Part shown: piece by piece, positions 28,088-42,145 of the stretch | How positions within the stretch are numbered: the first letter of the stretch is position 1 | How the letters are laid out: each line of letters begins with the position of its first letter | Assembly: GCF_029784155.1 (NCBI RefSeq) | Contig: NC_073691.1 | Location: forward strand, 86,993,361-87,057,360 | From: Uranotaenia lowii | Taxonomy: Eukaryota; Arthropoda; Insecta; Diptera; Culicidae | Reading direction: 5' to 3' | DNA length: 64,000 nt | The notes under the pieces: generated by a model | Seen by the model: the letters and a program-made list of their open reading frames with translations, nothing else | Told to the model about the DNA's origin: nothing | Database searches by the model: none | Position numbers and translations under genes: made by a program

Positions 28088-28501
28088 ATGGCTTCAAGCT
28101 GCGGAAAGTGTGATCGACCGGATGATCAGCAGATGGTTGCTTGCGATTCTTGCTCTACGTGGTTCCATTATGCCTGTGTCGGAGAATCGCCTGGTGTAGC
28201 GAACCGTAAGTTCAAATGCGACGCCTGCCAGACGAAGCGGACGAAGAAAACGGGAACCGTCAAAAAGGCAAGTCAACCAGTTTCGCAGAAAGTTATCCCC
28301 TCTCTGGAAACTGTAACCGTCAGTCGAGATGCGGAAAACCTGTCGGCTATCGAATCGAGTTCTGCTGCAATTCCCCAGCCTGGTACGTCCTCCGGGAACG
28401 ACAATCCGGAAATGTCCGATAGCGATCCGATCATGCTACGATGGTTTCGTGCGGCAGTCGTAAATCTGGCATCTCGGAAGCTCAACTTCATCAACAATTA
28501 G
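28088..28501 (+). pseudogene. BEL Gag N-terminus with PHD zinc finger
   Basis: From ATG at 28088 the product starts MASSCGKCDRP and shows a C4HC3 PHD finger (CGKC, CDSC, H in WFHYAC, then CDAC) within the first 45 residues. A Ser/Thr/Pro-rich linker follows. The frame then drifts into another at about 28441-28501, so this is the first of three pieces of one Gag-Pol. PHD fingers bind histone tails in cellular proteins. A role in chromatin targeting of the element is an inference. Confidence 0.8.
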
Positions 28502-28962
28502 AGCGCATAGAGATCGAAGTTCGAGCGACAATGCAGCTGTTAGAAAATGATCGGATTTACCAGGAAAAGAAGATTCTCATGGAGTGTCAGCTGGAAGAAA
28601 AGCGCCGGCAGCAGGAGAGGGAGCTACAGGAATTTCGGCTAGCTCAAGAAAAACAGATGCTGCAGAAGCAGCTCGACGAGGATGTTGCCTTCAGGAGGAA
28701 ACAACAAGCACTACGGGAAGATTTCGAGCGTCAGAGGTTGTTATTGTTACCTGCTGACGATATGGGTGCTACCTGTTTGGATTCCCACAATCCGCCCCTG
28801 GACTCTCAATCGAAAGTGAAGACATGGTTGAACCAAACCGATCCAGCTATCATCGATGCTGGTGGTCATCCAAAACCGAAGATAACGAGAACATTTCCCG
28901 ATTATCTCTCTCTCCATCGAAGCAGTTTGTTACGAAGAGCTACTCTGCCGTGCCCGAACTGA
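28441..28962 (+). pseudogene. BEL Gag coiled-coil segment (second frame)
   Basis: This stretch is in a different frame from its neighbours on both sides. It encodes a long Glu/Gln/Arg/Lys-rich coiled coil (about LQQQLERIEIEV-type heptads through LREDFERQRLLL), the usual oligomerisation part of BEL Gag. The ends overlap the flanking frames at 28441-28501 and 28824-28962, so single-base length changes are the likely cause. Confidence 0.75.
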
Positions 28963-30578
28963 TGCAACCCAAGTTCCATCATCCGAATCCCAAATCGAGC
29001 AACACAAGTTCCAGTAACTCTGAACCCGACGCTGCACACCAAGCTTCATCGATGGTAGCCGATGCCAATTTACCTTCAGGACCAACTAAGGCACAGTTGA
29101 CTGCTCGTCGAGGACTCTCGTGGAAGTTACCTATCTTTAGCGGCAGATCGGAAGAGTGGCCGCTATTTATCAGCGCGTTTAATAACTCCACTCAAGCTTG
29201 CGGGTTTTCCAACCAAGATAATTTGGTTCGACTTCAGGAGTGCCTGAAAGGCCCTGCACTCGAGTCAGTTCGCAGCAGACAGATGTTCCCCTCAGCTGTA
29301 CCGAAAATTATCGAAAAGCTGCGAGAGTTTTATGGTCGTCCGGAGCAGCTGATTCACACGATGCTCAGCAAGGTGCGCAGAGTCACTTCCCCGAAAACCG
29401 AGCGCCTAGAAACGTTCATTCCATTTGGAATTGCTGTACAGGAACTGTGCGATCATTTGGAGGCAGCCGGACTCAACGATCACCTAGTTAATCCGACACT
29501 CATCCAAGAGTTGATCGATAAACTGCCAGCTACGACTAAGCGAGAGTGGGTGCAGTATAAACGTTTCCAGACAACAGTTACATTGCGTACGTCTGCTGAC
29601 TTTATTTCGATCATTGTGTCGGAAGCAAACGAAGTAACGTTGTTTGTGGATGTCAAGTTCCAAGACAAGTCACCCGAAAAGATGAAGCCGAGGGAGAAAG
29701 GTTTCATACACACACATTCAAACCCCCCTCCCAAGAAATTTGGCATGCCTTCGGAATCTTGTAGGGTGTGCAAAACCGAAATCCATCGGATCCGAAACTG
29801 CGACTTATTTCGCAGTATGACTCTGGCGGAGCGAGTGAAGCTGATGGCTCAATGGAAGCTATGCGAGAGGTGTCTAAACGCCCACGAAGGTTGGTGCCGT
29901 TTTAAAATAACCTGCAACGTTGGATCCTGTAGGCTCCATCATCATCCGTTGGTTCATCGTGACGTGAACAGAGTTCCCAACATTCAGCAACCTCTTCCGG
30001 GCCAATTGAATGCTCATTCCGGACAACCAATGTCAGTAATTTTTAGAATTATTCCAGTGACATTATTTTACGGTTCCAAACACATCAGAACTTGGGCATA
30101 TTTGGATGAAGGGTCCTCCATGACACTAATTGAGGATGATCTCGTTCAAGAGTTGGGAGCCACTGGCACACCCCAGCCTTTGGTACTTCAGTGGACGGCG
30201 AATATTGTGCGAACGGAGGCTGCATCGAAATGTGTTTCGCTTGAAATAGCAGGTGATCCGAATATGGAAAAATTTGAGCTCAAAAACGCACACACTGTTA
30301 AAAAACTACACCTCTCGAAGCAGCGCATCAACTTTGAAGATATCGTCAACCAGCATCGTCATCTACAAGGTTTAGCGATAGAAAATCAAAACGCCGACGA
30401 GCCCAGATTACTGATCGGCCTGAACAACGCTTTTCTACTAGCACCAGTGGAAGCTCGTGTCGGAAAACCGAATGCACCTATTGGTGTGCGGTCTCATTTA
30501 GGTTGGTCCATTTACGGCCCGAATTGCGGCCCTGCTGTAAACGGTTTTCTTGGATACCACAAAGCTATTTCCAACTAA
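28824..30578 (+). pseudogene. BEL Gag core and protease (third frame, ends at in-frame stop)
   Basis: Residue ~95 onward matches the DUF1759-type Gag core (LSWKLPIFSGRSEEWPLF, LQECLKGPALESV). Cys/His knuckles follow (CRVCKTEIHRIRNC; CERCLNAHEGWCRF ... CRLHHHPLVH). An aspartic protease begins around Asp428 in YLDEGSSMTL; the LDEGS form is seen in BEL elements. The frame stops at TAA 30576-30578, yet the next frame continues in the same phase. This is therefore a nonsense change within one polyprotein. Confidence 0.88.
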
Positions 30579-33500
30579 GAATTGCACGATCGCATGAAAG
30601 AGTTTTTTTGTGATGAGAAATTGGATGCTGTTGTTAATATATTGCCGGAATCTGAAGATTCGCGAAGGGCGCGTGATATTTTAGAACGTACTACGATCAA
30701 AGTGGATGGTCGATACGAAACCGGGTTAATCTGGAAGTCGGATGACATAAAGCTACCAAACAACTACTCGATGGCGGAAAACCGATGGCGAAGTTTCGCT
30801 CGTCGCCTTCAGAAGAACCCGATGCTCGAGCAAGCGGTGCACCAACAGATGGCGTTGTATGTGTCGAAAAATTACGCTCACAAAGCGAGCCCTAAGGAAC
30901 TGGCTGAAGCACCCACGGATAGGATTTGGTACTTGCCGTTAAATGTCGTCTTAAATCCTAAAAAACCCAACAAAATCCGTCTCGTTTGGGACGCAGCAGC
31001 GGAATTCGGTGGAACCTGTTTGAACTCAGCATTATTACCAGGTCCAGACCTTCTTACCTCACTACCTGCGGTCATCCAGCGATTTCGAGAGCGGGCGGTA
31101 GGATTTGGTGCGGACATTACCGAAATGTACCATCAAATTCGAATGCGATCTGACGACAAGCATTCGCAACGATTCTTGTACGGAAAAACAACAACACTCA
31201 AACCTGATATCTACATCATGGATGTGTGTACATTCGGCTCGGCTTGCTCCCCTGCGTCTGCGCAACATGTTAAGAACTACAACGCCACACAGTTTGCCCA
31301 CGTATTCCCAGAAGCAACGAGAGCCATTTCTCAACGTCATTACGTCGATGATTATTTCGACTGCACCAACACCGAGCAAGAGGCTATCCTACAAGCAAAG
31401 CAGGTGAGATACATCCACGAACAAGCAGGTTTCTCTCTGCACGGGTGGATTTCGAATTCGACGACGGTATTACGAGCTCTCGGAGTAGATTCGTGCTCGG
31501 GCGAAGTTTCGTTAGGCGACAACCATTGCAAGTCCGAGCGAATGTTGGGAATAAAATGGAAAACACAAACAGACGTCTTCACTTTTTCTACCGTTGTACG
31601 CGATGATTTGTTTCCATTCATTTTCTCGGGTCGACGTCCTACCAAACGCATAGCTCTGAGTGGAATTATGAGCTTATTCGATCCGCTTGGGCTGTTGGCG
31701 CCGTTCACCGTACACGGCAAACTTTTGATGCAGGACTTATGGCGCGCAGGGTGTGAGTGGGATCAAGAAATCAACGACGAATGTTTTTCTAAATGGTGCC
31801 GCTGGACCGCACTGCTGCCCCAAATCGACGCAGTGGAAATTCCCCGCTGCTACCTAAAGGAGAACTCTGCAACGATATACAGTCACTTGGAGCTGCATAC
31901 TTTCGTCGATGCTTCCGAGCAGGCATACGGAGCCGTTTGCTATTTTCGAATGCCTGTTGACAGCGGATGGAATTGTGCTCTTGTGATGGCTAAAACTAAA
32001 GTGGCTCCGCTGAAGCAGCAGTCGATCCCTCGGATGGAGCTCGAGGCAGCTGTTTTGGGATCTCATCTTGCCAATACTGTTGAATCCAACCACGACCTTA
32101 AAATAACGAAGAGAGTGTTCTGGACTGACTCTCGCACCGTGCTCTCGTGGATTCGCTCGGACCAACGACGATACAAACCGTTCGTCGCTTTCCGGATTGG
32201 TTCGATTCTACACGAGACGAAAGTGGACGAATGGAAGTGGGTACCTTCGAAGTCAAATATTGCTGACATCCTCACAAAGTGGACGAATGGGCATTCAATT
32301 TCATCCGATGATTCCTGGTTCCGAGGACCGAGCCTATTATTTCAACACGAAACCGAGTGGCCAGCGCAGGCTTTGCCGGATGCCAACGTAAAAGAAGAAC
32401 TTCGGGTATGTCACCTTTACCATGCAGCCGTGATAGATGATCCGATTATTGATGTAACCCGAATATCCAAGTGGAACGTACTATTGAAAACACTGTGCTG
32501 TGTCTATCGTTTCATCTCAAATGTTCGCCGAAGTCGTCAAGGAAAGTCCATCGAAACTGTCATCGCAACACCGAAACTGAAAACCATCGTACTAAAATCA
32601 ATGAATTCTGAGGAAATTCCGCTCAAACAGGAGGAGTTCAGCTTTGCCGAAATCGTTCTCTGGAAAATCGCTCAGCGGCTACAATTTGGCGACGAAATTA
32701 CGATTCTTGTGAGAAACCAGACACTTCCGAAAGAAAATTGGTCCAAATTGGAAAAATCCAGCACTTTGTATAAGTTGGATCCATTTATCGACGAGCACGG
32801 CGTGTTGCGAGTAAATGGTAGAACTTTGACTGCAGATTTTCTTCCATACGACTCGAAATTTCCGATCATCCTCCCGAAAGGGCATGATGTCACTAATCAC
32901 ATCCTTGCGTTCTACCATCAAAGTTACGGGCATGCAAATAGGGAAACTGTCGTCAATGAGGTTCGCCAAAGATTCTTCATTCCAAACCTACGAGCAAACA
33001 TAGCGTGGGTGATGAAACAATGTCAGTGGTGCAGAGTGATGAAGTCTAAGCCACAGCCCGCTCGAATGGCCCCGCTTCCCATCGAACGTCTCACTCCTGT
33101 TATGAGACCCTTCAGCTACGTCGGAGTTGACTACTTCGGACCCGTGAATGTGACCGTTGGCAGGCGAGTCGAAAAACGCTGGATCGTGCTTTTTTGTTGT
33201 TTGAGTATTCGTGCAATCCACCTCGAAGTCGCGTACAAACTGGATACGGATTCGTGCATCATGGCTATCAGGAGATTTGTTCTACGACGTGGCCCTCCGA
33301 TAGCTTTTTTCTCCGACAACGGAACAAATTTCAAGGCAGCAAGTAAGGAGTTGGAATTCCAAATTAAATGCATCGACACTGCTTGCGCTAATGTTTTTAC
33401 CAATGCGCGAACTCGATGGAGCTTCAACCCGCCCTCGGCTCCCCACATGGGGGGAGTATGGGAGCGATTGGTGCGTTCTGCTAAGGAGACTATGAAAGCG

Positions 33501-34016
33501 TTAACAACTGAAACCAGAATGAACGACGAAGTTCTGCTCACTGTGATTGCCGAATCTGAGGAGATTATAAATGCCCGTCCGCTGGTCTACGTGCCTCAAG
33601 ATTCTGCCAATGCCGAAGCTATCACGCCGAACCATTTCACCCGAGGTAGTTCTTCAGGTTTAAAGGATCCTTCAATCGCTCCGACTAACCAAGCTGCAGC
33701 CTTACGGAGTTTATACAAGCGATCTCAGTTCATAGCGGACGAGCTCTGGAAACGATGGCTCAAGGAATACATTCCTTCTTTGAATGTTCGAACGAAGTGG
33801 TTGGAGGAAGCAAAGCCGTTGCGAAAGGGAGATTTGGTATTCATCACCGACGACTTGAAGCGGAATGGATGGATTCGTGGGCAGATAGAGGATGTCATCC
33901 TTGGCAGAGACGGACAGGTGCGACAAGCGTGGGTACGCACATCAACAGGCGTCTACAAGCGTCCAGTGGTAAAATTAGCTGTAATTGAGGTAGGAAGTTT
34001 TGGTAAATCTGGCTAA
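30579..34016 (+). pseudogene. pol: BEL Pol: reverse transcriptase, RNase H, integrase
   Basis: Same frame as the preceding piece, cut off from it by a stop. Numbering from 30582, YVDD starts at residue 254. RNase H follows near THFVDASEQAYGAV and WTDSRTVLSW. The integrase has an HHCC domain (H in GHDVTNH and YGHANR; CQWC) and catalytic Asp850 (VDYFGP), Asp912 (SDNGTNF) and Glu961 (GVWERLV). The 48-residue gap before Glu is long, as usual in BEL. Otherwise the 1,145 codons are open. Without readthrough the piece would not be made from the element RNA. Confidence 0.92.
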
Positions 34017-34052
34017 AACCGGTTGATTCGGCCAGGTTTACGGGTGGGGGAG

Positions 34053-34736
34053 TGTTAAAATCGCTCAGTGTAGTCGCCAAAATTGAGCATACCTGATGAG
34101 TAGAACTATTTTGACAAGAAATCTGACAGGAGATAGGAGAAAGAAAGAAAGATAAGGAAGAAGTAAAACGAAAGAATAAGTAGGAGGAAAAAAGTTGAAT
34201 AGAAAAGGTTTCCGGAAAAGAATTTACCACGTCTATTTGATATCGCTAAAAATTATAAATCGGTTGCTAAAACCTGTGTTTAGTTATCAACATCAAGTGG
34301 AAAAGTAAGTTTCTGGTGGATTAGAAATATTCTTTAATATCTAAATCAAGTTTAACACCAGATTCTCAGGTTCTTCCTATAAAAGGAATACGAGCAGCTT
34401 AAAATAAGCTGATTATCTTCGTTCGAGTTACGGTTCGCTAAACCTGAAGCTAAAAGATTACCAATCTACGAGATTAAAATGTAAGTTATCAAATGTCTAA
34501 TTATCAAATTATCTTCCTTAAACTAAAGTCGATCAAATACAGATCTCTCAGGCTTACAACGTCTCCAAAAATCCGCACACGCGTGGCTTGATGTTAATAC
34601 GAGCCAGGAACTAAAATTGTAAGTTCTTCATGATTATTACTCCTACAATTAATACTAATAAAATGCTCGTTTAGTTTTGAGCTGTTTATTCACCCGATCT
34701 GCTGCAAAAATTTAGTTTCGGCCACCTATCCGAACA
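34053..34736 (+). repeat. 3' LTR of BEL element (684 bp)
   Basis: It starts TGTTAAAATCG directly after a purine tract (GGGTGGGGGAG) and ends CCGAACA, giving TGTT...AACA ends. The last 194 bp match the 5' LTR remnant. The sequence after it (GACAT) cannot be checked for target duplication because the left border is lost. Confidence 0.88.
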
Positions 34737-34964
34737 GACATACATCGTGAGATAGATTTTTAAAGTTTTTGATTCTCAAAGAAAGTTTTTAAAAAATCGA
34801 GTGATAGATGTACAAATTTTTACATTTTTCGTTCCCGATAAAAACTTTACCCATTATGACGCGTTGGATTGATGATATCATCTACAAATTTCATATTGTT
34901 TTTATTGTCCCATACTGGTGTACATTCTCTTCCGGAGAACCGCCAATTCTATTAAATAAACCAT

Positions 34965-36277
<1,313 letters not shown>

Positions 36278-36377
36278 CTGAATATTTTTCCTGAATTTTA
36301 TACTAATTAAACATGAAAATGAAATTTAATTTGATTTTTTAAATAAACGATTTCGCCGATTTACACGCGTTTTCCCT

Positions 36378-36405
36378 TGACCAAATTTTGACCGTATCAC
36401 CCTTA
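36378..36405 (+). repeat. Right terminal repeat of the mariner fossil
   Basis: TTGACCAAATTTTGACCGTA then TCACCCT and a TA. This has the form of a mariner-type terminus. No matching left terminus exists, because the TG tract replaces it. Confidence 0.5.
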
Positions 36406-36619
36406 ATTTCGTTCATGAACATTTAACAGCAATTTTAATACCAGGTTATGTTGAGTGGTCCAAAATAAGTACCTAAGGAATTTAGTAGGACCTATTTTCG
36501 ACATATAGGTCTAATTGCTATACAAACAAGTTTTTTTTGGTTCTTCGAGCTTGAAAACTAGTTTTCAAGTGTTTTCTCATACTGTGAACATGTTTGTAGT
36601 TGTTAAATTCATCACAAAA

Positions 36620-37040
36620 TAAGGGTTCTCTTTTTGCGGAGTATCGAGAAGTGCCTTGACTATGGAGCTCAAGAACTGGGAAAGCACCACTATTGTTTCC
36701 AACTAGAAAACAGCGTAAGGAGCAACTCAGGCAAAAAGATTCATTGAACCAAGCGCACGACTCTCCAAAAACATGTTGAACTTATGTCACAGGTCTCTTT
36801 ACCTGACATTGTCCAACAAAATAGCATCTCAAAAGGATAAACATTATTCAAAACGACGACTGTCGGTTCTGCGGGTTCGAAAAAGAAACTGCAGAGCATC
36901 TTCTATGCAACTGCTGCGCCCTCCTAAATAGGAGAGAGCGTGTACTTGGGGCATAGTTAATAAGCGCACAAGACATATGGTTGCATATCAGCCCTAAGAA
37001 GGTTATATCATACATCTTTGATCATACCCGATTGAGATAA
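36620..37040 (+). pseudogene. Non-LTR retrotransposon 3' fossil (RT C-terminal region)
   Basis: Read across a frame change near 36840, the sequence gives LSKNMLNLCHRSLYLTLS and then QNDDCRFCGFEKETAEHLLC. This is the C2-His-Cys motif found near the C-terminus of several insect non-LTR polyproteins. Internal stops (for example at 36954) and the frameshift mark it as dead. A final stop is at 37038. Confidence 0.6.
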
Positions 37041-38185
37041 AATGCTTAGTCAGCAATCATCGCAAGGTAAATACCACAATAGATCAACTACTGGTCGCAG
37101 TGGGCTCTCCCCTACAGGAAAAAAAAGGTTCTGCAAAGTCTTTAGAACATTCCGCTTTTTCGGATGGGTCTTGCTTTTTTCGGGAAATGTCCCGCATTTT
37201 TTAAAGTATCTGGCAAGCCTAGCCTAACCGCAACAGTGTTATTTGTGAAACAATTTATAAAATGAATGAAAATGAAAGCTGTCTTAAAATGTTTCAAAAT
37301 TACGGAAACAATGGTAGAAGTGCGCTAAAACTTTAACAGAAAAAAAAGTACTGAGAAATTGTTCTCCAGCCCCTGTGGTTCTGCAATTTTTGAGCAAAAT
37401 GTTGATTGTAATGTTTTATTATATTTTTGTTGCCAACCTTATGTTAAAAAATATAAAATAATAAGGATAAGGTAAATTAAACCACATATCAAATCAGCTC
37501 GTACCATTTCCATGCTTATATAAACTCGACAAGTGATTGCCAAACTGCCACTGAACTGAGTGCTTATTCGAAGAAGAACCACCTCCCTCCAAGAAGATAG
37601 CGGTTAAATGGTTAACGTATGAGCGGGTGTTGCTTACTTTTATCAGCGTTTTGTGCAAACAAAATAAATGAGCAGCGTGCTAGAATGTTGATCTGGAAAA
37701 TATGATGGTCGTATACGAGAGATACAATAGGGTATGAGGGTTGCTCGAAGCTAAAGCTTTTACAACTAAAATTGATGAAATTCATACTTTGAAACAGTAA
37801 ATCAAATCTTTAAAAGGATAAAGAATATTTTTGGCGATTCAAAAATATGTCTGTATTTCCCTTTTTTTAGCTTTTTGACCTGCTGTTTCATCCGAATTTG
37901 ATAAAAGGCAAATAAAATTCAATTTTCATGACGGTATTCAAACAAGTAATGAATAACGAAAGACTGACAGCTTTCATCATCTATAATTACTAGAAATTTT
38001 GGAAATTAAAGTGTTCAATTATTTAACCACTAAAAACGACCTTTCATAAAGAAATGCGTATATTAGCTATCAAAGAGTGATTGGTTGGAAGCTTAGAGAT
38101 GGGAACAAACTGTTTCTGAATTGCTATTTCAACCTTAATTGACCAAAAAGTCCATACTATCATACTACTTTTTAAAAAAAAATTT
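37041..38185. other. Intergenic, AT-rich, no gene recognised
   Basis: Possible 3' tail of the fossil at 37041-37130, then unremarkable AT-rich sequence. No supported repeat border. Confidence 0.5.
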
Positions 38186-38372
38186 ATAATTAAGTTACCA
38201 GTCTGGGCTAAAATGCAAATCAAAGATTAACCTTTAAAATTTCGTTTCCACACGCTGGAATATGATTGGTATGTATCACGCGTTTGTTATTTCCAAATTT
38301 CACAAATTCAAACATTATTTTTTAAGATTTAAGCTTGAAGAATTTTTTATAGTATTTTTACCCCTAAATGTA
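38186..38372 (+). repeat. Copy 2 of the ~200-bp direct repeat
   Basis: Counterpart of 34965-35175, without the TG tract and mariner fossil that follow copy 1. Confidence 0.7.
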
Positions 38373-41300
38373 TGCAACATCATTAGGCTTTTTCCTTAAA
38401 TTATTTTTGACAGAAAAAATGTAAAATAATTCGAACAAAACCTAACATACTGCAATGCTGTATGCTTTATGCCATCACAAATATATCAAAAACTATAAAT
38501 TTTCAAACTTTTTCATTCGATTTTTTATTAAAAACATAGGTTGTGCTTACCCCTTTTTCTAAGTAATCTAAATTTTGTGCATATTGCATACTGTTTGCAA
38601 ACTATAAAGCGCTTATTGAATAACGACTAAAAATGTTGTTTATTAAAACAAGATGTTAAAGTAATTTGTTGTAAGCTGTGTAGTTTTTGCATAAGATGTA
38701 AAAAAATATCATAAAATGGAAGAAATCGTTTGGTTTTTCTCATCAAATCTCTTTCAACAAAAAACTACAGTATATTAAGTAAAATTTTTAAAAAAGAAGA
38801 GAACGCCCATTTTTAATCGAAATAGAGTACATGTACTCTTATAAGAGTACTTATGGTATCCCTAGAGTAACTGCCAATAGAATTTCAAAATTGGATCATT
38901 TGAATGAAAGTCTAAATTGAAGTCTTTCAAACTCCTGGAAGTGGAATAAAAATACGAATATCTCGAAGAAGATGGAATTAGTTTATTATAACTTAATTAT
39001 ATCTTTTCGTATGTAGGTTTATTAAAATCAAATTTAAATCTAGACCGTTTTCGATATTTTCTTCACAGTTTACTGTACCTCGTTAAAGCTCCGACTGGCA
39101 TAATCAAACTGACACGTTTCATTAAGGTGTGTGTCTATGTGTGTTGTTTTTTGGGTTCATTTCGTTTCCAGAAAATTCATTGATCTTCCACAAGGTGAAA
39201 ATAGTTCCAACAGCACGCATCGTCATCTCCCTGCCATGTTCGGCTGGAGCACATTTGCTGTGCAAACGACTAAAGTGTTTCCGAGAAAAGGTAGACGTAG
39301 AGGTATCAACTGGAAAAGCTCTCCAGACGCTTTCCTTTTGAATCAACAGATCAATTTCGTGCTTGTCGAGATTTATCCTCCTAAGAACTTGCTGCGGGGC
39401 GAGGATTGCGTTTAATTTTTTTTTTTTTTGAAAAAAATGAATGCTTGTGAACTTTTTTTTTTGGAATTGACGCTATTTTTTAAATCGTTTTAGGATCTTG
39501 CGGATGATTTTTCAAATTTTCAAGTTCCAGTAATCAAAACCGATGTCAAACCGATAAAATCGACACGCTCTACAATCCCAAACTTGATAGACTTGTTTGC
39601 ATTTCATCAAACGCAATGTATATTGCAATGCCATTTCCGATCGCCTTTGCTCGTTCATTTTCATTTGTATCCCCGACAGTTGATTGGAATCGATAACTGA
39701 TGGAGTGAATTTCGGAAAGTGCAGGCAGGTGTTTCCGAGTGTAAGTGAGAAAGAAAGTTTATTGATGCTGCATCGATTGGTTTATGCGTTTTTTTTTTTC
39801 ATTTTGTTGTCTCGGACTTTGCAACATTTTACTGCCCTCGCCGATCAATCGGGTCGGTTGAGGCAATGAAATTCAAAAAAGTTTAATTTGTAGAAACGCT
39901 AAATTTTGTGTAGCAAACAAACGGAGGCAATAGAAATCCAATTTGAATCAATTCATGCAGAGATATTTAATTCCGTTGCTTACAGTCAATTAGCATTGAT
40001 GATCATAATTGAAGAGTAAACTTTCAACGAAATTTCCATAATATTACAGCATAGCTTCAGAGGAATCATCGATTGAGCAAAACGGTCTGACAAGAGATGT
40101 TAACTTTTGGGTGGCTCCAGAGAGTGATTACGGAATCGGTGAACCGCTTTAAGGCAAACGGAATGCTATATTTATTGAGTTCATCTGGGTGCGTGATTGG
40201 TAATTGTTACAGCATCCGAATCATTTAAAATTTAAGCACAATTTTTGGTAGAGCTTTTTTTAATTTGCATATTGATTTTACCATTTTATTTTATTAAAAT
40301 TAATGGAATAATTTTGCTCTAACTAAATGATTTGTAAATCAGCGCGATATTCAATTTTTTAACAGCCTACAATGATTTGTCATCATGCTTAAGTCAAAAT
40401 TAAAAAAAAATTCCTTTATTATTCTGGGATTTGAAAATTTTCGAGTTTTATCGAGTTATCTTGTCATTCTTTCCAAAAACCAAATACCGTAAAACGGGGT
40501 AGCATTGATCAACGGGGTAGCTTTGATTAACATGAATTTTTTTCACATAATCATCAATAACTAAGTCTAAAGTTAAAATATCTCAAAACGTTTTCTACGT
40601 TTAAAACCCTATTTACTAGTTGAGTTTCACATTGGGAAAAACTTTGTTTATTTCTTTAAATTTCTAATGTAAGTTAAAATGTTTTTTTTTCAAAATCTTG
40701 AAATATCTATTTTTTCGAAGGCTCGCAAGCAAACACCCTTCCTGATGAAATCAAAGCGAATAGAAGCTGCAGGTCGAGTTTTGTGACAATTCAACTTTTT
40801 TTCTTAGTTAATTTATAGTTTTGGTGTAGTTTTTGTTGTATTTTAGGTATTTTTTTGATATTTTAAAAATTGGGACGTTTTCTAAGAGTAAGCCAGATAA
40901 GGATAAAATGCTAGAAACCTTAATAAATGGTAAAGTTTGAAGGAAAAAATTGAAAGAGAATAGTGCGAGGGCCTAGGGAATTGAATGAAGGCAAAATTTT
41001 ATTTTTTTTTGTAAATAAAATTTCATAAGAAATGTTAAAAAAATTAGGCCCTTCATTTATACAACATCTTTGTCCAGTCCATATTTCGATTTTAATTGTT
41101 GTTTGGCCTTAACATATAAGGACCGCGATGTTTTTTTTTTGGACCAAATTCAACATTGTATATCTCAGAAATGTTGAAAGTAATTCGTTTCAAACGATAG
41201 AGAAATACGCGAAATTCCCAAAAATCAAAGGCAAGGATTAGCATATTGCTTGATGACTTAGTGTGGAAACCAAGCAAAATAGCCGTGAGCTTATCGAATG

Positions 41301-42145
41301 CATCATGCAGTAATCCAATTACAACATCATCACATCTTCAAGACAAGCTCAGCTTCGTTCCTTGAAAGCACATGAATGAGCTGCAAACCATACGGCTTGG
41401 GGCAGGCGAAGAAGCGGGGGTGGAACAACATCGAAACATGATCGTTATCAACTGTTTGTATGCTAAATTGTGCTGGATTTGTTTACCAACATCTTCGATG
41501 CCGTGGCGTTGCTGTAGCCATATACTTATGTACATATGTAGCTGGAAACGTTTAACTGGGAAAAGCAATAAACGATGTTTCACGATGCCAAAATACATTT
41601 CTGTTTTCAAATATGTGCCTACACTGTGTCAGACCGCAGAAGATAGGTTTTCAACTGACTATCATATCATTCGATGGTGAAAACTGTTTACATTTAACAT
41701 TAATACGGAATATATTTGTCAGAAAAAGCCTTTTACGTTCTTTCCTTGTTTATTTTACTGCTTTCTTCAAAGAAGTAGTGAAAGAGATAAAATTAATAAG
41801 ATCGAAAAACCCCACAAAATCTTTTATTATTTTTGTTTTAATCTCATTTAACAGAGTTGCTATTTCGCAACACCTAAAAGTTTCAAAAGTTCAAGTTTTC
41901 AAGTTTTTTTTTGGGACCAACTTACTATTTTCACGAATTTTCGAATTGAAAGCTGGACAATGATACTGCATACATTTAGGGGCAAAACTTATAAACATAA
42001 CTGAAAAAATTATGCTTCAAACACAATTAAAAATTAAGCTTCATACAATTTCCTCGGCTCTCCCACTTTTCATATTTACTTTTTATTTCTTCTTCAAACT
42101 TTACCATTTGATAGGGTTCCAAACCATTTATTCTATACAGGTTGC
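38373..42145. other. Long non-coding stretch with minor repeats
   Basis: Holds a palindrome-rich motif at 38825-38870 (GAGTACATGTACTCTT) that recurs inverted near 60450-60485. There is also a repeated AACGGGGTAGC(A/T)TTGAT word pair at 40494-40535, and a GC-richer patch at 39170-39415 with an open frame (94 aa) of unknown meaning. No domain was recognised. Confidence 0.5.

Larger units (their letters stand above)
27853..34736 (+). mobile_element. BEL/Pao LTR retrotransposon, coding region broken
   Basis: LTR remnant, Gag with PHD finger, Gag core, protease, RT, RNase H, integrase and 3' LTR in normal BEL order. Two frame changes in the Gag part and one in-frame stop before RT disrupt what is a single frame in the family. 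Confidence 0.92.

Noticed and set aside
39131..39415. 94-aa plus-strand frame in a GC-richer patch
   Set aside because: No recognisable domain, no splice sites fitted and an opposite-strand frame of similar length.
40490..40540. Paired AACGGGGTAGC words as a regulatory site
   Set aside because: Looks like the edge of a decayed dispersed repeat; no partner end was found nearby.
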